Source of the DNA: Enterocloster alcoholdehydrogenati | GTDB taxonomy: Bacteria; Bacillota; Clostridia; Lachnospirales; Lachnospiraceae | Reading direction: 5' to 3' | Length of the DNA stretch: 64,000 bases | NCBI RefSeq assembly: GCF_013282095.1 | Contig: NZ_BLTJ01000015.1 | Span: forward strand, 39,698-103,697 | Shown here: piece by piece, positions 63,018-64,000 of the stretch | How the letters are laid out: every line of letters begins with the position of its first letter | Position numbering within the stretch: position 1 is the stretch's first letter | Position numbers and translations under genes: made by a program | The notes under the pieces: generated by a model | The model's input: the letters and a program-made list of their open reading frames with translations, nothing else | Told to the model about the DNA's origin: nothing | Databases searched by the model: none

Positions 63018-63876
63018 GGGAACCGGCTACCGGGCAAGAACGAGATTCAGCAAGTTCTTTAATTTGCCGGAGCTGATGAACCTGTTCAAAGAAGTGGCCG
63101 ACATTAAGACTGCCGACCAGCTGAATCTGCCTACCCCGGAAGTGGAATACCACAACATTGTGGCACAGCCTACCGAACATCAGCAGGAAATGGTCAAGGC
63201 TCTTTCGGAGCGCGCATCGCTGGTACACAGTGGAACCGTTGACCCGTCTCAGGACAATATGCTCAAGATTACCTCGGATGGCCGCAAGCTGGGGCTGGAC
63301 CAGAGGATCGTCAACCAGATGCTGCCGGATGAACCCGGCACAAAGGTCAATCAGTGCGTGGAAAACATCATGCAGATCTGGCGGGATGGAGAAGCTGACA
63401 AGCTGACCCAGCTGGTATTCTGCGACATTTCTACCCCGCAGGCAAAAGCCCCTGCAAGTAAGGCGGCGAAAACGCTGGATAATCCACTGCTTCATGCATT
63501 GGAAAGCGCTGTACCCCTGCCGGAGCAGGAACCGGTCTTTACGGTATATGACGATATTCGTCAGAAACTCATTGCCCAGGGGATGCCTGCCGACCAGATC
63601 GCTTTTATCCATGAAGCCAATACCGAGGTGCGTAAAAAGGAGCTGTTCTCCAAAGTCCGTACCGGTCAGGTGCGTGTACTTATGGGCAGCACCGCCAAGA
63701 TGGGCGCAGGCACCAATGTACAGGACCGTCTGGTGGCACTTCATGATCTGGACTGTCCGTGGAGACCGGGAGACCTCGCCCAGCGCAAAGGCCGTATCGA
63801 GCGCCAGGGCAACCAGAATCCCCTTGTCCATGTGTACCGCTATGTGACCGAAAGAACCTTTGACGCCTATCTGTGG
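63018..63876 (+). pseudogene. 3' part of the interrupted methylase/helicase (C-terminal helicase lobe)
   Basis: The frame that starts GTGYRARTRFSKFFNLPELM continues the helicase domain after the transposon. It has the second helicase-lobe motifs (STAKMGAGTNVQ and LAQRKGRIERQGNQ, motif VI) and the YRYVTERTFDAYLW end of motif VI's neighbourhood. At 63876 the family sequence breaks off after DAYLW and a group II intron-like sequence begins; the reading frame then stops after six unrelated residues. Internal starts (for example an ATG at 63064-63078) are unlikely to be used. Confidence 0.85.
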
Positions 63877-64000
63877 GTGCGACACGAAGTCGCATAATTT
63901 AATTGTTCGGCTATTGACCGAACCTGCTATTCCATTAGCAGTAGCCTGACATCACCAAAGCAGCTGGTAACGGCTGTGAGGAAGCATGATGTGAAAAAGT
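63877..64000 (+). mobile_element. 5' end of a group II intron (continues beyond the window)
   Basis: The sequence opens with GTGCGAC, the group II 5' splice-site consensus, and at once forms a GTGCGAC/GTCGCAT helix around ACGAA. Two more perfect hairpins follow (GTTCGG/CCGAAC and CTGCTA/TAGCAG). The insertion is exactly where the helicase homologues continue after DAYLW. Splicing at 63876/63877 would restore the gene if the 3' exon resumes in frame. No intron ORF is in the window. Confidence 0.72.

Larger units (their letters stand above)
27130..64000 (+). mobile_element. Tn1549/CD-type integrative and conjugative element (left part)
   Basis: From the tRNA fragment rightwards the window is a conjugative element. 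It holds an excisionase-like gene, AT-rich cargo (27.7-31.2 kb), then the conserved Clostridia gene order for a replication initiator, PcfB, VirD4, Maff2, TrbL, PrgI, VirB4, CHAP hydrolase, DUF4315, DUF4366, TopB, CHC2/ArdC, TTRAP and the giant methylase/helicase. The relaxase, regulators and integrase are not seen and should lie to the right of the window. It carries a Tn4451-like transposon and a group II intron-like sequence as secondary insertions. Confidence 0.8.

Noticed and set aside
63064..63897. An independent gene for the downstream helicase fragment.
   Set aside because: It is the uninterrupted continuation of the disrupted helicase; the frame is open from the transposon edge, and the end reads into the intron.
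1..64000. CRISPR arrays and rRNA genes.
   Set aside because: No regularly spaced direct repeats and no rRNA-like blocks were seen on either strand.

Overview
The window looks like chromosome of a spore-forming, gut-type Clostridia (most likely Lachnospiraceae) carrying a large integrated conjugative element. The evidence is the cotJABC spore-coat operon, a secreted dockerin-bearing M60 mucin-type peptidase, a mannose-family PTS operon, a Tn1549/CD-type conjugation module and a catP transposon of the clostridial Tn4451 family. The species cannot be fixed from sequence alone.

Chromosomal part (1-27088). 1-4494 is a tight operon resembling the uncharacterised E. coli yhf/php operon: phosphotriesterase-like hydrolase, YhfS aminotransferase-like, YhfX racemase-like and YhfW phosphopentomutase-like enzymes. 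4770-11228 holds a 1806-residue secreted M60 peptidase with a dockerin, followed directly by a secreted protein with a cohesin-like domain and cell-wall-binding repeats. This may be a two-component surface complex. 11320-12450 (minus) is cotJABC. 12899-16649 holds an AraC regulator, a TrkH/TrkA potassium system and an orphan KdpE-like response regulator. 16729-23322 (minus) is a mannose-family PTS operon with its LevR-like regulator upstream and a ceramidase-like hydrolase inside. 23606-26911 holds a MATE pump, a PEBP-like protein, an HxlR regulator, a SAM methyltransferase and an ArsC/Spx-like protein.

Mobile part (about 27130-64000, continuing past the window). The left junction is marked by the 3' half of a minus-strand tRNA-Arg(CCU)-like gene, with its terminator on the chromosomal side. 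Next come an excisionase-like gene and a two-gene AAA ATPase/subtilase cargo unit of the IetA/IetS type, implicated in plasmid maintenance and phage defence. The conjugation core follows: replication initiator, PcfB, VirD4, Maff2, TrbL/VirB6, PrgI, VirB4, CHAP hydrolase, DUF4315, DUF4366, topoisomerase III, a CHC2-primase/ArdC-like fusion, TTRAP and a giant methylase/helicase. Accessory genes sit between core genes: an MT-A70 methyltransferase and two unknowns. No relaxase or integrase of the element is in the window; both probably lie to the right.

Nested insertions. The giant methylase/helicase gene is interrupted twice. A complete 6340-bp Tn4451-like transposon (tnpX, tnpV, catP, tnpY, tnpZ, tnpW) sits between two GA dinucleotides, and its exact removal restores the reading frame. 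Downstream, a group II intron-like sequence begins at 63877 and runs off the window. The helicase gene also contains an out-of-frame nested tnpV gene and an in-frame cluster of GCAA-loop palindromes. A joined circular form of the transposon would create a textbook promoter (TTGACA, 17 bp, TATACT) facing tnpX.
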